A DNA stretch of 64,000 bases from Pseudarthrobacter sulfonivorans (GCF_001484605.1 NZ_CP013747.1:4278001-4342000); one strand, 5' to 3'. Positions 8,754 through 18,209 are shown, counted from the first letter of the stretch. Numbers and translations are program-made. The notes: a model not told the origin generated them from the sequence alone.

Positions 8754-9815
8754 CTAAGGAAGGACGATTACCTGGGCACCGAAGACCAGTCCGGCGCCGA
8801 AGCCGATCTGGAGTGCGAGGCCGCCGCTGAGCTCAGGGTTTTCCTTGAGCAGGCGGTGGGTGGCAAGGGGGATGGAGGCTGCCGAGGTGTTTCCGGCATC
8901 GGCGATGTCCCGGGCCACGGTGACCGATTCAGGAAGATTCAGTTTCTTGACCATCTCATCGATGATCCGCATGTTGGCCTGGTGCGGGATGAACGCAACG
9001 AGGTCTTCAGCCTTGACGCCCGCGGCCTCCAAAGCCTGCTGTGCCATCTTGGCCATTTCCCAGACCGCCCAGCGGAAGACCGTCTGCCCGTCCTGGCGGA
9101 GTGTGGGGTAGAGCTCCTGCGCTTCTTCGAGCAGGGCAAAGTCGCCGGGCTCGTCGGACTGGCGGGCGGCCATGCTGAGGTCCCGGACATCCAGGATGGA
9201 ACGCGTCATGCCGATGGCGTCCCACTTACTGCCGTCCGAACCCCACACCGAGGGTCCGATGCCGGGGGTGTCCGAGGGGCCGATGACAACAGCGCCCGCG
9301 CCGTCGCCCAGCAGGAAGGAAATGGTACGTTCCCGGTTGTCGATGACGTCGGAGAGCTTCTCCGCACCGACCACCAGCACGTAGGTGGCCGTGCCGGAGC
9401 GGACCAAGGCATCACCCTGGGCGATGCCGTAGCAGTACCCGGCGCAAGCGGCCGAGATATCGAAGGCCGGAGCCGGCGTCGCACCGATGCGGTCAGCCAG
9501 CGCGGCGGCAGCCGACGGCGTGGCGTACGGGTGGGTGACGGTCGAAACGATGACGGCACCAAGCTGGGAGGCTTCGATGCCTGCCTGCTGCAGGGCCTCC
9601 CGGGCGGCGCCCTCTGCCATGTCGATAACGCTGACGTCGGCGCCGGCCCGGTGTCGGGTGATGATGCCGGTCCGCTGGCGGATCCATTCGTCCGAGGAAT
9701 CAATCCACTGGCAGACGTCGTCGTTGGTGACGATGACGTCAGGCCGGAATGCCCCGAGGCCGATGATGCGGCTGTATTCGTTTACGGGAACCTGTTTCAA
9801 CGTAGGAACGCTCAT
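8754..9815 (-). CDS. fabH: Beta-ketoacyl-ACP synthase III
   Basis: KAS III (353 aa) condenses a starter acyl-CoA with malonyl-ACP. In this group the starters are probably branched-chain acyl-CoAs. The active-site Cys is in ISAACAGYCYG (about 122), the His in IPHQANMRI (about 270) and the Asn in DAGNTSAAS (about 300). An N-terminal IIGLGAFRPDVIVTND start region is present. The start overlaps the fabD stop by 4 bp, implying translational coupling. Confidence 0.95.
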   Translation of the reverse strand: MSVPTLKQVPVNEYSRIIGLGAFRPDVIVTNDDVCQWIDSSDEWIRQRTGIITRHRAGADVSVIDMAEGAAREALQQAGIEASQLGAVIVSTVTHPYATPSAAAALADRIGATPAPAFDISAACAGYCYGIAQGDALVRSGTATYVLVVGAEKLSDVIDNRERTISFLLGDGAGAVVIGPSDTPGIGPSVWGSDGSKWDAIGMTRSILDVRDLSMAARQSDEPGDFALLEEAQELYPTLRQDGQTVFRWAVWEMAKMAQQALEAAGVKAEDLVAFIPHQANMRIIDEMVKKLNLPESVTVARDIADAGNTSAASIPLATHRLLKENPELSGGLALQIGFGAGLVFGAQVIVLP

Positions 9816-10741
9816 GCATTTCCCTCCAGTTCTGCGAAGAGTGCCAGTGCGGCCGTGAGGTCGTCCGGGGTTTTGACTGCAACGGTCTTGACGCCGGGCA
9901 TGCCGCGCTTGGCGAGCCCGGCCAGGGTGCCGGCCGGGGCCAGCTCAATGACACCGGTGACGCCGCGCTGCACAAGGGTTTCCATGCAGAGGTCCCAGCG
10001 GACCGGCCGGGAGACCTGCGCGATGAGGCTCTCGACGGCGGCGCCGCCGTCGGTCACTTCCCGGCCGTCAAAGTTGGACAGCAGGGGCACCTGCGGCTTC
10101 TGCGGCTTGAGGCCCGGCTTGAGCGACTCGAGGGCGCTCACGGCGGGGGACATGTGTGAGGTGTGGAACGCCCCGGCCACTTTCAGCGGGATGACCCGCG
10201 CCTTCGCCGGCGGGTTGTCCGCCAGGGCCTTGAGCTGTTCGAAGGTTCCGGCTGCCACGGTCTGGCCCGCTCCATTGACATTGGCCGGTGTCGCGCCGGT
10301 AGCCTCGATGGCGGCCAGGACCTCTGCAGGGTCCCCGCCCACCACGGCACTCATGCCGGTGGGGGTCACGGCAGCGGCGGCGGCCATGCTGTTGGCGCGT
10401 TCACGGACGAACGTCATGGCTTCCTGCTCGGTGAGCACGCCGGCGAGGGCCGAGGCGGTGATTTCACCGACGGAATGGCCGGCAAGGATCACGGGAAGCG
10501 TGCCGAGTTCGACGTCGAACAGCGACTTTGCGGCCACCAGCCCGGCGGCAACAATCAGGGGCTGCGCAACGGCGGTGTCCTTGATGGTGTCCTCGTCAGA
10601 GGTGGTCCCGTGGGCTGTCAGGTCGATGCCTGCGATCTCACTGAGGGAGGCCAGATGGCCTGCTACAGAAGGCAGTTCCAGCCAAGGGGCCAGAAAACCC
10701 GGGGTCTGTGAGCCCTGTCCAGGGCAGACTATTGCAAGCAC
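9812..10741 (-). CDS. fabD: Malonyl-CoA:ACP transacylase
   Basis: Transfers malonyl from CoA to ACP to supply extender units for fatty acid synthesis. The N-terminal IVCPGQGSQ box and active-site serine in AGHSVGE (about residue 88) are intact, and the Arg in FVRERA and His in AFHTSHM are present. Start is GTG with GGAAAG about 8 nt upstream. It is the first gene of the fab operon. A palindromic element and a TACAAT minus-10-like hexamer lie about 70 bp upstream. Confidence 0.95.
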   Translation of the reverse strand: MLAIVCPGQGSQTPGFLAPWLELPSVAGHLASLSEIAGIDLTAHGTTSDEDTIKDTAVAQPLIVAAGLVAAKSLFDVELGTLPVILAGHSVGEITASALAGVLTEQEAMTFVRERANSMAAAAAVTPTGMSAVVGGDPAEVLAAIEATGATPANVNGAGQTVAAGTFEQLKALADNPPAKARVIPLKVAGAFHTSHMSPAVSALESLKPGLKPQKPQVPLLSNFDGREVTDGGAAVESLIAQVSRPVRWDLCMETLVQRGVTGVIELAPAGTLAGLAKRGMPGVKTVAVKTPDDLTAALALFAELEGNA

Positions 10742-10808
10742 GTATCCAGCTTTCCAAATTACGGGGTCATCCAGCGGTGTTTCACTGCACCAAGCTCAAG
10801 GGGTCAGA

Positions 10809-10827
10809 TTGTAGGAAGTCTACAACG
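10809..10827. promoter_or_regulatory. Candidate operator upstream of fabD
   Basis: TTGTAG-N5-CTACAA is a perfect 6-bp inverted repeat within a 19-bp element. On the minus strand it contains TACAAT, a plausible fabD minus-10. The element matches 15 of 19 positions with one upstream of the neighbouring PucR-type regulator at 12111-12129. Both have the form TTGT-N9-ACAA. This suggests one protein, probably that regulator, binds both promoters. Confidence 0.6.
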
Positions 10828-10829
10828 AC

Positions 10830-12074
10830 TCACGGCTGATTCCGCGCCGGATGACGCTCCGCCGGGGCTTTTGGCGGCGCCGACAGCCGCCCGACAACCA
10901 ACGCCGCCTGCAGCACAAAGGCCTCCCGGGGGAGCAGCGGATCCCAGCCCGTCACGTCGCAGACGCGCTTGAGCCGGTACCTGACGGTGTTGGCGTGGAC
11001 AAACAATTCGCGGGCAGTCGCCTCAAGGGAATGGCCCAACTCCAGGTAGGTGCCCAGGGTCTCCACCAGCCCGTTGGAGGCGGCGACAAGCGGACGGTAG
11101 ATGTTCTTCACCAGGGAGCGGCGCGCCGCTTCGTCACCGGAGATGACGCGTTCCGGCAACAGGTCATCGGCGGCCACGGGCCGGGGAGCGGCGGGCCACG
11201 CCCTTGCCGCGGTCAGGCCGGCAAAGGCAGACTGCGCTGAGCCGCTGGCCTCCAGCAGGGAGCCGGCTTCCGGACCGTAGACCACCGGGCCGGGGGCGAA
11301 CATTTCGCTGAGTTTCAGGTATGCGGTCTCGCGGTCCTGGACGCCGCCAAGGATCAGGATCAGCCGGTCGCCCTGGATGCCCACCAACGCATCCTCTGCA
11401 TAGCGGCCTGCCAGGCGGCGCAGTTCGCTGACGTAGCTGGCACTGGGTTCAGACGGCGAATTGCCCACCATCACAGTGAACCTCTCCTGTGCTTTCCAAC
11501 CCAGCGCGGCGATCCGGGACCGCAGTGCGTCCGTGTTTTCGCCACGGAGGATGGCGTCCACGATCAGCGCTTCCAGCCGCGTATCCCAGGAACCGCGGGA
11601 CTCGGCCGCCCGCGCGTACACGTCTGCCGCCGCGAAGGCCACTTCCCGTGAGTACCGCAGCACCGCCTCGCGGAGGGAGGGCTGGTCAGCTTCCGGGGCG
11701 ATGACCGGCACCTGGTCTTCCACCACTTCCACCACGATGCGGATGAGCTGGAGCGCCTTCTGAAGGCTGATGGAGCGCGTCAGTTCGGTGGGGGCCGTCC
11801 CAAAAACGTCGGTGAGGATCCACGACGGTGAGCTGGGCCGCTCATACCAGGTGACAAACGCTGCGATGCCGTTTTGCGCCACCATGCCCAGGGCCGAGCG
11901 CTCGTCGGAGCTGAGCCTCGAATACCACGGCAGCGACTTTTCCAGCTGACGAAGGGTGGTGGTGGAGAGCTGGCCCACGCTTGCCCGGAGCTTTTTCAGG
12001 GTTTCGGATTTCTCCGGTGTCATGCTGCGCGAGGACGGCTTGCGCTTCACGGGCGGGGTGGTTGGCTCTGGCAT
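10830..12074 (-). CDS. fasR: PucR/CdaR-family transcriptional regulator, FasR-like
   Basis: Regulator of 414 aa with a C-terminal PucR-type helix-turn-helix (about 350-400, ELFVHANTVRYRLKRV) and a GGDEF-like central region. In Streptomyces the protein encoded at this position, FasR, activates the fab operon. Position and family here support the same role. The ATG at 12074 gives MPEPTTPPVKRK. An ATG 36 bp upstream is possible. The gene stops 88 bp before fabD, and the stop lies next to the candidate operator. Autoregulation is suggested by a matching element upstream. Confidence 0.85.
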   Translation of the reverse strand: MPEPTTPPVKRKPSSRSMTPEKSETLKKLRASVGQLSTTTLRQLEKSLPWYSRLSSDERSALGMVAQNGIAAFVTWYERPSSPSWILTDVFGTAPTELTRSISLQKALQLIRIVVEVVEDQVPVIAPEADQPSLREAVLRYSREVAFAAADVYARAAESRGSWDTRLEALIVDAILRGENTDALRSRIAALGWKAQERFTVMVGNSPSEPSASYVSELRRLAGRYAEDALVGIQGDRLILILGGVQDRETAYLKLSEMFAPGPVVYGPEAGSLLEASGSAQSAFAGLTAARAWPAAPRPVAADDLLPERVISGDEAARRSLVKNIYRPLVAASNGLVETLGTYLELGHSLEATARELFVHANTVRYRLKRVCDVTGWDPLLPREAFVLQAALVVGRLSAPPKAPAERHPARNQP

Positions 12075-12110
12075 CCTATGAGCATACGGTGCCTGCCCGG
12101 CAAGCTCCAT

Positions 12111-12129
12111 TTGTGCAAAGGCTACAACG
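12111..12129. promoter_or_regulatory. Candidate operator upstream of fasR
   Basis: A 19-bp element of the form TTGT-N9-ACAA, 37 bp before the regulator start, identical at 15 of 19 positions to the element upstream of fabD. The CTACAACG end is the most conserved part. It is followed by a second small repeat, CAAC-N3-GTTG. Confidence 0.5.
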
Positions 12130-12177
12130 CTGTTGGACCTGCATCACAGGCTGCCTCCCGTCCAGAAAGGCAGGGGG

Positions 12178-12224
12178 ACGACGACGGCGACCCTCACCTT
12201 TTCGGTGAGGGTCGCCGTCGTCGT
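12178..12224 (-). terminator. Terminator of aceE
   Basis: A perfect 21-bp stem with a TTTTC loop, starting ACGACGACGG, 36 bp after the aceE stop. No long T-run follows on the minus strand, as is common for actinobacterial terminators. Confidence 0.8.
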
Positions 12225-12259
12225 TCATTTCCGCTGACAAGCAGGTCAGCGGGAGGTCA

Positions 12260-15001
12260 TCAGGACTCGCCGCCCGCATTGCCGGTGGAACCGGCGTTGA
12301 CGTTGTGCAGCTTGTACTTCTCGATTGCCTGGGCAGGGGCCTGGGCATCAACTTCGCCGCGGCGCGCCAGCAGTTCCAGGGAACGGACCACGATGGAGTG
12401 GATGTCGTTCTTGAAGAAGCGGCGGGCAGCTGCGCGGGTGTCGGAGAAGCCGAAGCCATCCGCACCCAGCGTGGCGAACTCGTTCGGCACAAACTGGCGG
12501 ATTTGGTCCGGGACGGCCTTCATGTAGTCCGAGACCGCAACCACGGGTCCTGTGGCACCGGCAAGCTGCTGGGTCACAAACGGAACACGGGCGGGCTTGC
12601 CCGGGTTCAGGAACGCCTCTTCCTCGGCGGCCATGCCGTCGCGGCGCAGTTCGTTCCAGGACGTGACGGACCAGACGTCGGCGGAGACGCCCCAGTCATC
12701 GGCGAGCAGCCGCTGGGCTTCGATGGCCCAGGGAACCGAGACGCCGGAAGCCAGGATCTGGGTCCGGGGACCGTCGATCTTCGCCGGAGCCAGGAGGTAG
12801 ATGCCCTTGAGGACACCTTCCACGTCGAGCTCTTCGGGTTCTGCGGGCTGCGTGATGGGCTCGTTGTAGACCGTGATGTAGTACATCAGGTTCCGGTCAG
12901 CCGAATCCGGCCCGTACATACGCTCGATGCCGTCCCGGATGATGTGGCCCATCTCGTACCCGTAGGCGGGGTCGTACGTGACCACTGCGGGGTTCGTGGA
13001 GGCCAGCAGCGGGGAGTGGCCGTCGGCGTGCTGGAGGCCTTCGCCGGTCAGCGTGGTCCGCCCGGCGGTGGCGCCGATGATGAACCCGCGGGCCATCTGG
13101 TCCCCGGCGGCCCAGAAGGCGTCGCCGGTGCGCTGGAAACCGAACATGGAGTAGAACACGTACACCGGGATCAGCGGTACGCCGTGGGTGGCGTAGGCGG
13201 TTCCTGCGGCGGTGAACGCCGCGACAGCTCCGGCCTCATTGATGCCGGGGTGGATCAGCTGGCCCTGGGCCGATTCCTTATAGGCCAGGACCAGGTCCCG
13301 GTCCACGGACAGGTAGTTCTGGCCCTTGGGGTTGTAGATCTTGGCCGTGGGGAAGAACGCATCCATGCCGAACGTGCGGGCCTCATCGGGGATGATCGGC
13401 GCGATGTGCTTGCCGAAGTTCTTGTCCCGCATAAGGTCCTTGAGGAGCCGGACAAACGCCATGGTGGTGGCCGCCTGCTGCTTGCCGGAACCGCGCTTGG
13501 CGACCTCGTACGTTTTTGCCTCCGGGAGGGCGATCTCCTGGTGCTTGGAGCGGCGCTCAGGAACAGAACCGCCCAGCTGGGCGCGGCGTTCCATCATGTA
13601 CTGGATCTCCGGCGCATCGGTGCCCGGGTGGAAGTACGGGGGCTGGTACGGGTCCTTCTCCAGCTGCTCGTCGGTGACCGGAATCCGCAGGTGGTCGCGG
13701 AACTTCTTCAGGTCATCGAGGGTGAGCTTTTTCATCTGGTGGGTCGCGTTGCGGCCCTCGAAGTGGGGTCCGAGTCCGTAGCCCTTGACCGTTTTAGCCA
13801 GGATCACGGTGGGTTTGCCCTTGAATTCGGTGGCTGCCTTATAGGCGGCGTGGACCTTGTTGTAGTCGTGGCCGCCGCGCTTGAGGTTCCAGATCTCGTC
13901 ATCGGAAAGGTCCGCGACCATGTCCTTGGTCTGCGGGGTCTTGCCGAAGAAGTGCTCGCGGACGAACCCGCCGGATTCTGCCTTGTAGGTCTGGTAGTCC
14001 CCGTCCGGGGTCTCGTTCATGATCTTCACGAGGGAGCCGTCGGAGTCCTTGGTGAGCAGGTCGTCCCACTCCCGGCCCCAGACGACCTTGATGACGTTCC
14101 AGCCCGCGCCGCGGAAGAACGCTTCGAGTTCCTGCATGATCTTGCCGTTGCCGCGGACGGGGCCGTCCAGGCGCTGGAGGTTGCAGTTGATGACGAAGTT
14201 GAGGTTGTCGAGGTTCTCGTTCGCGGCGAGCTGGAGCAGGCCGCGGGACTCGGGCTCGTCCATTTCGCCGTCGCCCAGGAACGCCCAGACCTGCTGGTCC
14301 GAGGTGTCCTTGAGGCCGCGGTTGTGCAGGTACCGGTTGGACTGGGCCTGGTAGATCGCGTTCATGGGGCCGATGCCCATCGAGACCGTGGGGAATTCCC
14401 AGAACTCCGGCATGAGGCGCGGGTGCGGGTAGGAGGAGAGGGCGTGGCCTTCCTTGGACTTTTCCTGCCGGAATCCGTCCAGGTCCTCCTCGGCGAGCCG
14501 GCCTTCCATGAACGCGCGGGCGTACATGCCGGGGGAGGCGTGGCCCTGGAAGAAGACCTGGTCACCGCCGCCGGGGTGGTCCTTGCCGCGGAAGAAGTGG
14601 TTGAAGCCCACCTCGTACAGGGTGGCGGCACCGGCGTACGTGGAGATGTGCCCGCCCACGCCGATGTTCGGCCGCTGCGCCCGGTGCACCATGATGGCGG
14701 CGTTCCAGCGCATGTACGCCCGGTACCGGCGCTCGAACTCTTCGTTGCCGGGGAACGGAGCTTCCTGGTCCACCGGGATGGTGTTCACGTAGTCCGTGGT
14801 GGTCACCATCGGAACGCCGACGCTCTGCGCGCCGGCGCGCTGCAGCAGGCTCCGCATGATGTATTGGGCACGCTCGGTGCCCTGTTCCCTGATCAGTGCA
14901 TCCAGGGACTCAGCCCATTCGGCGGTCTCTTCCGGATCACGATCAGGCAGCTGGTTTGTCAACCCGCTGAGGATATGGGAGGTATCTTCTCCTGCAGCCA
15001 C
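12260..15001 (-). CDS. aceE: Pyruvate dehydrogenase E1 component (homodimeric)
   Basis: Thiamine-diphosphate E1 enzyme of the pyruvate dehydrogenase complex (913 aa), which decarboxylates pyruvate and acetylates the E2 lipoyl groups. The ThDP-binding box [10 protein letters not shown] (about 245) continues into the downstream [14 protein letters not shown] segment. The transketolase-like middle and C-terminal domains are complete. The GTG at 15001 ([13 protein letters not shown]) was chosen for its upstream GAGAGG. An ATG at 15028 would add nine residues. aceE near DUF3052 and the peroxiredoxin gene resembles the order in mycobacteria. Confidence 0.93.
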   Translation of the reverse strand: MAAGEDTSHILSGLTNQLPDRDPEETAEWAESLDALIREQGTERAQYIMRSLLQRAGAQSVGVPMVTTTDYVNTIPVDQEAPFPGNEEFERRYRAYMRWNAAIMVHRAQRPNIGVGGHISTYAGAATLYEVGFNHFFRGKDHPGGGDQVFFQGHASPGMYARAFMEGRLAEEDLDGFRQEKSKEGHALSSYPHPRLMPEFWEFPTVSMGIGPMNAIYQAQSNRYLHNRGLKDTSDQQVWAFLGDGEMDEPESRGLLQLAANENLDNLNFVINCNLQRLDGPVRGNGKIMQELEAFFRGAGWNVIKVVWGREWDDLLTKDSDGSLVKIMNETPDGDYQTYKAESGGFVREHFFGKTPQTKDMVADLSDDEIWNLKRGGHDYNKVHAAYKAATEFKGKPTVILAKTVKGYGLGPHFEGRNATHQMKKLTLDDLKKFRDHLRIPVTDEQLEKDPYQPPYFHPGTDAPEIQYMMERRAQLGGSVPERRSKHQEIALPEAKTYEVAKRGSGKQQAATTMAFVRLLKDLMRDKNFGKHIAPIIPDEARTFGMDAFFPTAKIYNPKGQNYLSVDRDLVLAYKESAQGQLIHPGINEAGAVAAFTAAGTAYATHGVPLIPVYVFYSMFGFQRTGDAFWAAGDQMARGFIIGATAGRTTLTGEGLQHADGHSPLLASTNPAVVTYDPAYGYEMGHIIRDGIERMYGPDSADRNLMYYITVYNEPITQPAEPEELDVEGVLKGIYLLAPAKIDGPRTQILASGVSVPWAIEAQRLLADDWGVSADVWSVTSWNELRRDGMAAEEEAFLNPGKPARVPFVTQQLAGATGPVVAVSDYMKAVPDQIRQFVPNEFATLGADGFGFSDTRAAARRFFKNDIHSIVVRSLELLARRGEVDAQAPAQAIEKYKLHNVNAGSTGNAGGES

Positions 15002-15426
15002 GTCCAACCTCTCTTTGCGCGCATGCATCGGCGCCCACATGCCGGGCAGGGTGACTGTCCGGCATGAATGCGACGTGTGCGACGTATCGGTTACAACAGC
15101 CCGGTCATGTGCGCCGGGCAGGGTCCTATCACGCCTATGTCTGCCATTGAGTTCCAGGCGGTCGCCCCGCAGGCATAGTTGTCACCAGTCACTCTAGCTG
15201 TGACTCCAGCGCGATGCGTAGCCGCGTCCATGGCGTCCCTGTTGTATTTCGCCGTCATACTGGTTGTGTGACGAAAGCCGCTGCAACGCAGGCTGACGGC
15301 GCCGGATGTGACGCAGAATATGGCGGATCGCGGTGGTGGCAGCTTGAAGCGCAGGCACAAAGGGTGTTGGCTGGGAGTAATGGAAATCACTATGCGAATT
15401 GCATGTATTAGGCATTGGAGGAACAC
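15002..15426. other. Divergent intergenic region aceE / DUF3052
   Basis: About 425 bp without a convincing gene. It must hold the divergent promoters of aceE and the DUF3052 gene. TTGGCT at 15366 with TATGCG 18 nt downstream is a weak promoter candidate for the rightward gene, and GGAGG at 15417 is its ribosome site. No riboswitch-like or repeated structure was recognised. Confidence 0.5.
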
Positions 15427-15846
15427 GTGAGCGAGGCCGACGCCGCCACTTCGGTAAATGTGGCGGAAAAATTGGGTTTCAAAAACGGGGATCTGATTCA
15501 GGAGTTCGGTTACGACGACGACGTCGATTTCGACTTACGTGATGATATTGAGGACCTGACAGGGTCCGAGCTCCTGGACGAAGACGACCACGACGTTGTT
15601 GACGCCGTCATTTTTTGGTGGCGGGACGGCGACGGGGATCTGGTCGACAGCCTCATGGATTCCCTGACCACCCTGAGTGAAACCGGGGTTGTTTGGGTGT
15701 TGACGCCAAAGTCCGGGCGCACCGGGTACGTGTCGCCGGCGGAAATCCAGGAAGCGGCGCCCACTGCGGGCCTGCACCTCACCACCTCGGCAGGTGTGTC
15801 AAAGGACTGGAGTGCCACCCGCCTGGTCAGCAGGAAGAACAAGTGA
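15427..15846 (+). CDS. DUF3052 family protein
   Basis: Very acidic protein of 139 aa from an actinobacterial family of unknown function. Its core pattern is AEKLGFKNGDLIQEFGYDDDV, DAVIFWWRDGDGD, then a VWVLTPKSGRTGYVSPAEIQEAA domain. The family is usually encoded beside an ahpE peroxiredoxin and aceE, as here. The GTG at 15427 is preferred because GGAGG is 6 nt upstream. The stop codon overlaps the peroxiredoxin GTG (GTGA), so the two are probably translationally coupled. Confidence 0.85.
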   Translation: MSEADAATSVNVAEKLGFKNGDLIQEFGYDDDVDFDLRDDIEDLTGSELLDEDDHDVVDAVIFWWRDGDGDLVDSLMDSLTTLSETGVVWVLTPKSGRTGYVSPAEIQEAAPTAGLHLTTSAGVSKDWSATRLVSRKNK

Positions 15847-16337
15847 CGGCAGCTCTTGCCGTAGCCGGGCAGACTGTTCCGGCGGTGGGGGAGCTTGCCC
15901 CGGACTTTGAGCTGGTAAACCAGTTCGGAGAACCTGTCCGGTTATCCACTTTCCGCGGGCAGAACGTTGTGCTGGTGTTTTATCCGTTTGCTTTTTCGGG
16001 TGTCTGTACCGGCGAGCTCTGCGAAATCCGGGACAATCTGGCCGCGTTCGAGGATGCCAGGGCCACCGTCCTGGCCGTGTCCGTGGACAGCAAGTTCAGC
16101 CTGCGGGCTTATGCCGAGAAGGAAAGCTACGGCTTTGACCTTCTGGCCGACTTCTGGCCGCACGGCGCTGTCGCTTCCGCCTATGGAGTCTTCGACCCGG
16201 AGAGCGGCATGGCTGGGCGCGGGACGTTCATCATCGATGCAGCAGGAACAATCCGCTACGTCGTGGTGAATCCGCGCGGGCAGGCCCGCGAGCTCGCCGA
16301 GTACCAGGATGCTCTGGCAGGTCTGGAACAGGCCTGA
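15843..16337 (+). CDS. Peroxiredoxin (AhpE/BCP type)
   Basis: Thiol peroxidase of 164 aa that reduces peroxides. It has the thioredoxin fold with FYPFAFSGVCTGELCEIR, where the first Cys (about C49) is the expected peroxidatic residue. Mycobacterial AhpE, found at this locus, is a one-Cys enzyme. This one has a second Cys five residues later (C-x4-C), the spacing used by BCP-type enzymes as peroxidatic and resolving pair. Arg (about 125) in MAGRGTFIID is present. It overlaps the DUF3052 gene by 4 bp and is followed 6 bp later by the sirtuin gene. Confidence 0.88.
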   Translation: MTAALAVAGQTVPAVGELAPDFELVNQFGEPVRLSTFRGQNVVLVFYPFAFSGVCTGELCEIRDNLAAFEDARATVLAVSVDSKFSLRAYAEKESYGFDLLADFWPHGAVASAYGVFDPESGMAGRGTFIIDAAGTIRYVVVNPRGQARELAEYQDALAGLEQA

Positions 16338-16343
16338 GGCCGC

Positions 16344-17264
16344 ATGGACCAGCAGCGGCACGGCATCGGCCTGACGGGCTTCGCCAGCCTGCCGGCCGCT
16401 GACCCTGCCGCGCTGTCCAGTGCGGACCTTCAGGGGCTTGAACGCGTCCGGGAGCTTTTGTCCGGCAAGCGGCTGGCGTTACTGACCGGCGCAGGGCTGA
16501 GCACCGATTCGGGCATACCGGATTACCGCGGGCCGGACGCCGTGCCACGTTCGCCCATGACGTACCAGGAGTTTGTGCGCGACGGCGCCAACCGCCAGCG
16601 CTATTGGGCGCGGAACCATATCGGCTGGTCCCACTTGCGGCACGCAGATCCAAACCCTGGGCACAGTGCGGCCGCAGAACTTGAGCGGCGGGGCCTGCTC
16701 ACCGGGTTGATCACGCAGAACGTCGATCGGCTGCATGAAGACGCCGGCAGCCGGAATGTCATTGACCTCCACGGCCGTTATGACCGGGTTGCCTGCCTCG
16801 ATTGCAAGCGCACCTACACCCGCCGCCTGCTGTCGGAGGTGCTCGAAGAACTCAATCCCGGCTTCCTGGCGCGCGCCACAACTTCCGGCCTCGTGGAAAT
16901 GGCGCCCGACGCCGACGCCACTGTTGAGGACATTGCTCTGATCAGCAGTTTCGTGGTCGCTGCCTGCCCCGCCTGCGGCGGAATGCTCAAGCCCGACTTT
17001 GTCTACTTCGGCGAGAACGTGCCCAAAGAACGCGCAGAAGCCGCCTACGCGATGGTGGACAGTGCAGAGGCATTGCTTGTTGCCGGTTCATCGCTGACCG
17101 TGATGAGCGGACTGCGGTTCGTCCGTCACGCGGCGAAGGACGGCAAGCCTGTGGTGATCATCAACAGGGGCGGTACCCGGGGCGACCAGTACGCCACCAT
17201 CAAACTCGACGCCGGCGTCAGCGAGGCACTGACCTGGCTCGCCGCCGAACTCCCCGATCTTTGA
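16344..17264 (+). CDS. Sir2-family NAD-dependent protein deacetylase
   Basis: Sirtuin of 306 aa that removes acetyl (or related acyl) groups from lysines using NAD. NAD-binding boxes GAGLSTDSGIPDYRG (about 52) and TQNVDRLHE (about 125) are present, the catalytic His is in DLHGRYDRV (about 144), and a four-Cys zinc site is formed by CLDC and CPAC. A C-terminal GSSLTVMSG box completes the Rossmann fold. The substrate cannot be told from sequence. It lies 6 bp after the peroxiredoxin gene, so the two are likely co-expressed. Confidence 0.9.
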   Translation: MDQQRHGIGLTGFASLPAADPAALSSADLQGLERVRELLSGKRLALLTGAGLSTDSGIPDYRGPDAVPRSPMTYQEFVRDGANRQRYWARNHIGWSHLRHADPNPGHSAAAELERRGLLTGLITQNVDRLHEDAGSRNVIDLHGRYDRVACLDCKRTYTRRLLSEVLEELNPGFLARATTSGLVEMAPDADATVEDIALISSFVVAACPACGGMLKPDFVYFGENVPKERAEAAYAMVDSAEALLVAGSSLTVMSGLRFVRHAAKDGKPVVIINRGGTRGDQYATIKLDAGVSEALTWLAAELPDL

Positions 17265-17364
17265 CCGTTCGGGGCCGACCGTGTCGATTGGCTTTTCGTC
17301 CCGCCCGTCAGGTAGAGTTTATGTTCGTTGGTTGACGCGCTGAGGTGCGAAAAACCGGCAGTTT

Positions 17365-17440
17365 GGGTCTTTAGCTCAGCTGGTAGAGCGCCACGTTTAC
17401 ACCGTGGATGTCATCGGTTCGATCCCGGTAGGACCCACCA
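17365..17440 (+). tRNA. tRNA-Val (anticodon TAC)
   Basis: A complete cloverleaf: acceptor GGGTCTT pairs with AGGACCC (one G-U), D-arm TAGCTCAGCTGGTAGAGC, anticodon stem CCACG/CGTGG around loop TTTACAC, and T-loop TTCGATC. The anticodon is TAC. The terminal CCA is encoded. Confidence 0.96.
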
Positions 17441-17442
17441 CC

Positions 17443-17486
17443 AAACCCCGTTGTTCCTGGCCCGAGGGCCGGGAACGGCGGGGTTT
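17443..17486 (+). terminator. Terminator of tRNA-Val
   Basis: A hairpin with outer arm AAACCCCG pairing with CGGGGTTT and an inner GGCCC/GGGCC stem, ending in T5, directly after the tRNA. Confidence 0.85.
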
Positions 17487-17716
17487 TTGTTGCCCTGTGC
17501 GGTTCAGGGCGTAGGGCCGGCCCATGAATGTGAATGGGGTCGAGTATCTCCGCGGCAGGGATTCCCTCAACGGACCCGTGGAGCTCGTGGCATAACGACG
17601 CAGGGTGGACGGAGATCTTTTGCGACCTCCGCGACAACATCCGTTCCGCACTTGGCTCCATGGCTCAATACCGCCAGGGCGCCAAATTGTCGGTGGCTGT
17701 CCCTAGTGTTCCCGCT

Positions 17717-18007
17717 ATGGAATATGTGGTGGTGAAGACGGCCAAGGACGGCAGCCCGACGGCCGTGGTCAGCAACGGCAGGGAATGGGCCGTCGGTGCC
17801 GACGCAGTGAGATGGTTTGAGCGTGTGAGCTGGTGGGAGGCGCAGCGGCGTATGCCCAAGGGACTGGGCCGAGTGGATGTTGAGGTGCTGCAGGTCCAAG
17901 TGCGGCTGGGGCGCAACCCAAATTCCGCTCTGACCACCATGATGCTGGAGCGCGACGGTCTCGGCGGCGGCTGGAGGTTAAGGGAGTCCGTGGTGGACGC
18001 CGCCTGA
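17717..18007 (+). CDS. Small protein, DUF6504-like
   Basis: Protein of 96 aa starting MEYVVVKTAKDGSPTAV, with a VSWWEAQRR centre and a GGGWRLRESVVDAA end. The W-rich layout resembles small actinobacterial DUF6504-type proteins of unknown function, a tentative match. In-frame ATGs at 17660 and 17534 could lengthen it. No clear ribosome site is visible at any of them. TAGTGT lies 7 nt before the chosen ATG, so a leaderless mRNA is possible. A terminator hairpin follows at 18047. Confidence 0.55.
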   Translation: MEYVVVKTAKDGSPTAVVSNGREWAVGADAVRWFERVSWWEAQRRMPKGLGRVDVEVLQVQVRLGRNPNSALTTMMLERDGLGGGWRLRESVVDAA

Positions 18008-18046
18008 ACCCGGCTGCAGATGGCAAGACAATTCGGGCATTGGAAA

Positions 18047-18087
18047 ACCCTCCACCGCGACTATTGGGGGATGCCGCGGTGGAGGGT
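18047..18087 (+). terminator. Terminator after the DUF6504-like gene
   Basis: A 13-bp perfect stem (ACCCTCCACCGCG and its complement) with a 15-nt loop, 40 bp after the stop codon. There is little T-run. Confidence 0.65.
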
Positions 18088-18209
18088 CTGAAATGAATAT
18101 ACCGTGAACTTCCGGAAACAAACAAATGCCACACGATCCGGCCAGCCCGGCGCTGCTGGCGTCGCCCTTTTCGGCCCCGAATCGTCGCCAAGCCATTATG
18201 ATGGTTACT

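Noticed and set aside
7039..10741. The fab genes as part of a polyketide cluster
   Set aside because: Single copies of each gene in the standard type II fatty acid order, with no polyketide tailoring genes nearby.
8688..10814. A 708-codon rightward reading frame opposite fabH and fabD
   Set aside because: It is the mirror of two well-supported fab genes in high-GC DNA, with Arg/Gly/Ala-rich translation and no motifs.
12305..15067. A 920-codon rightward reading frame opposite aceE
   Set aside because: It is a complete shadow of aceE, which has full thiamine-diphosphate enzyme motifs.
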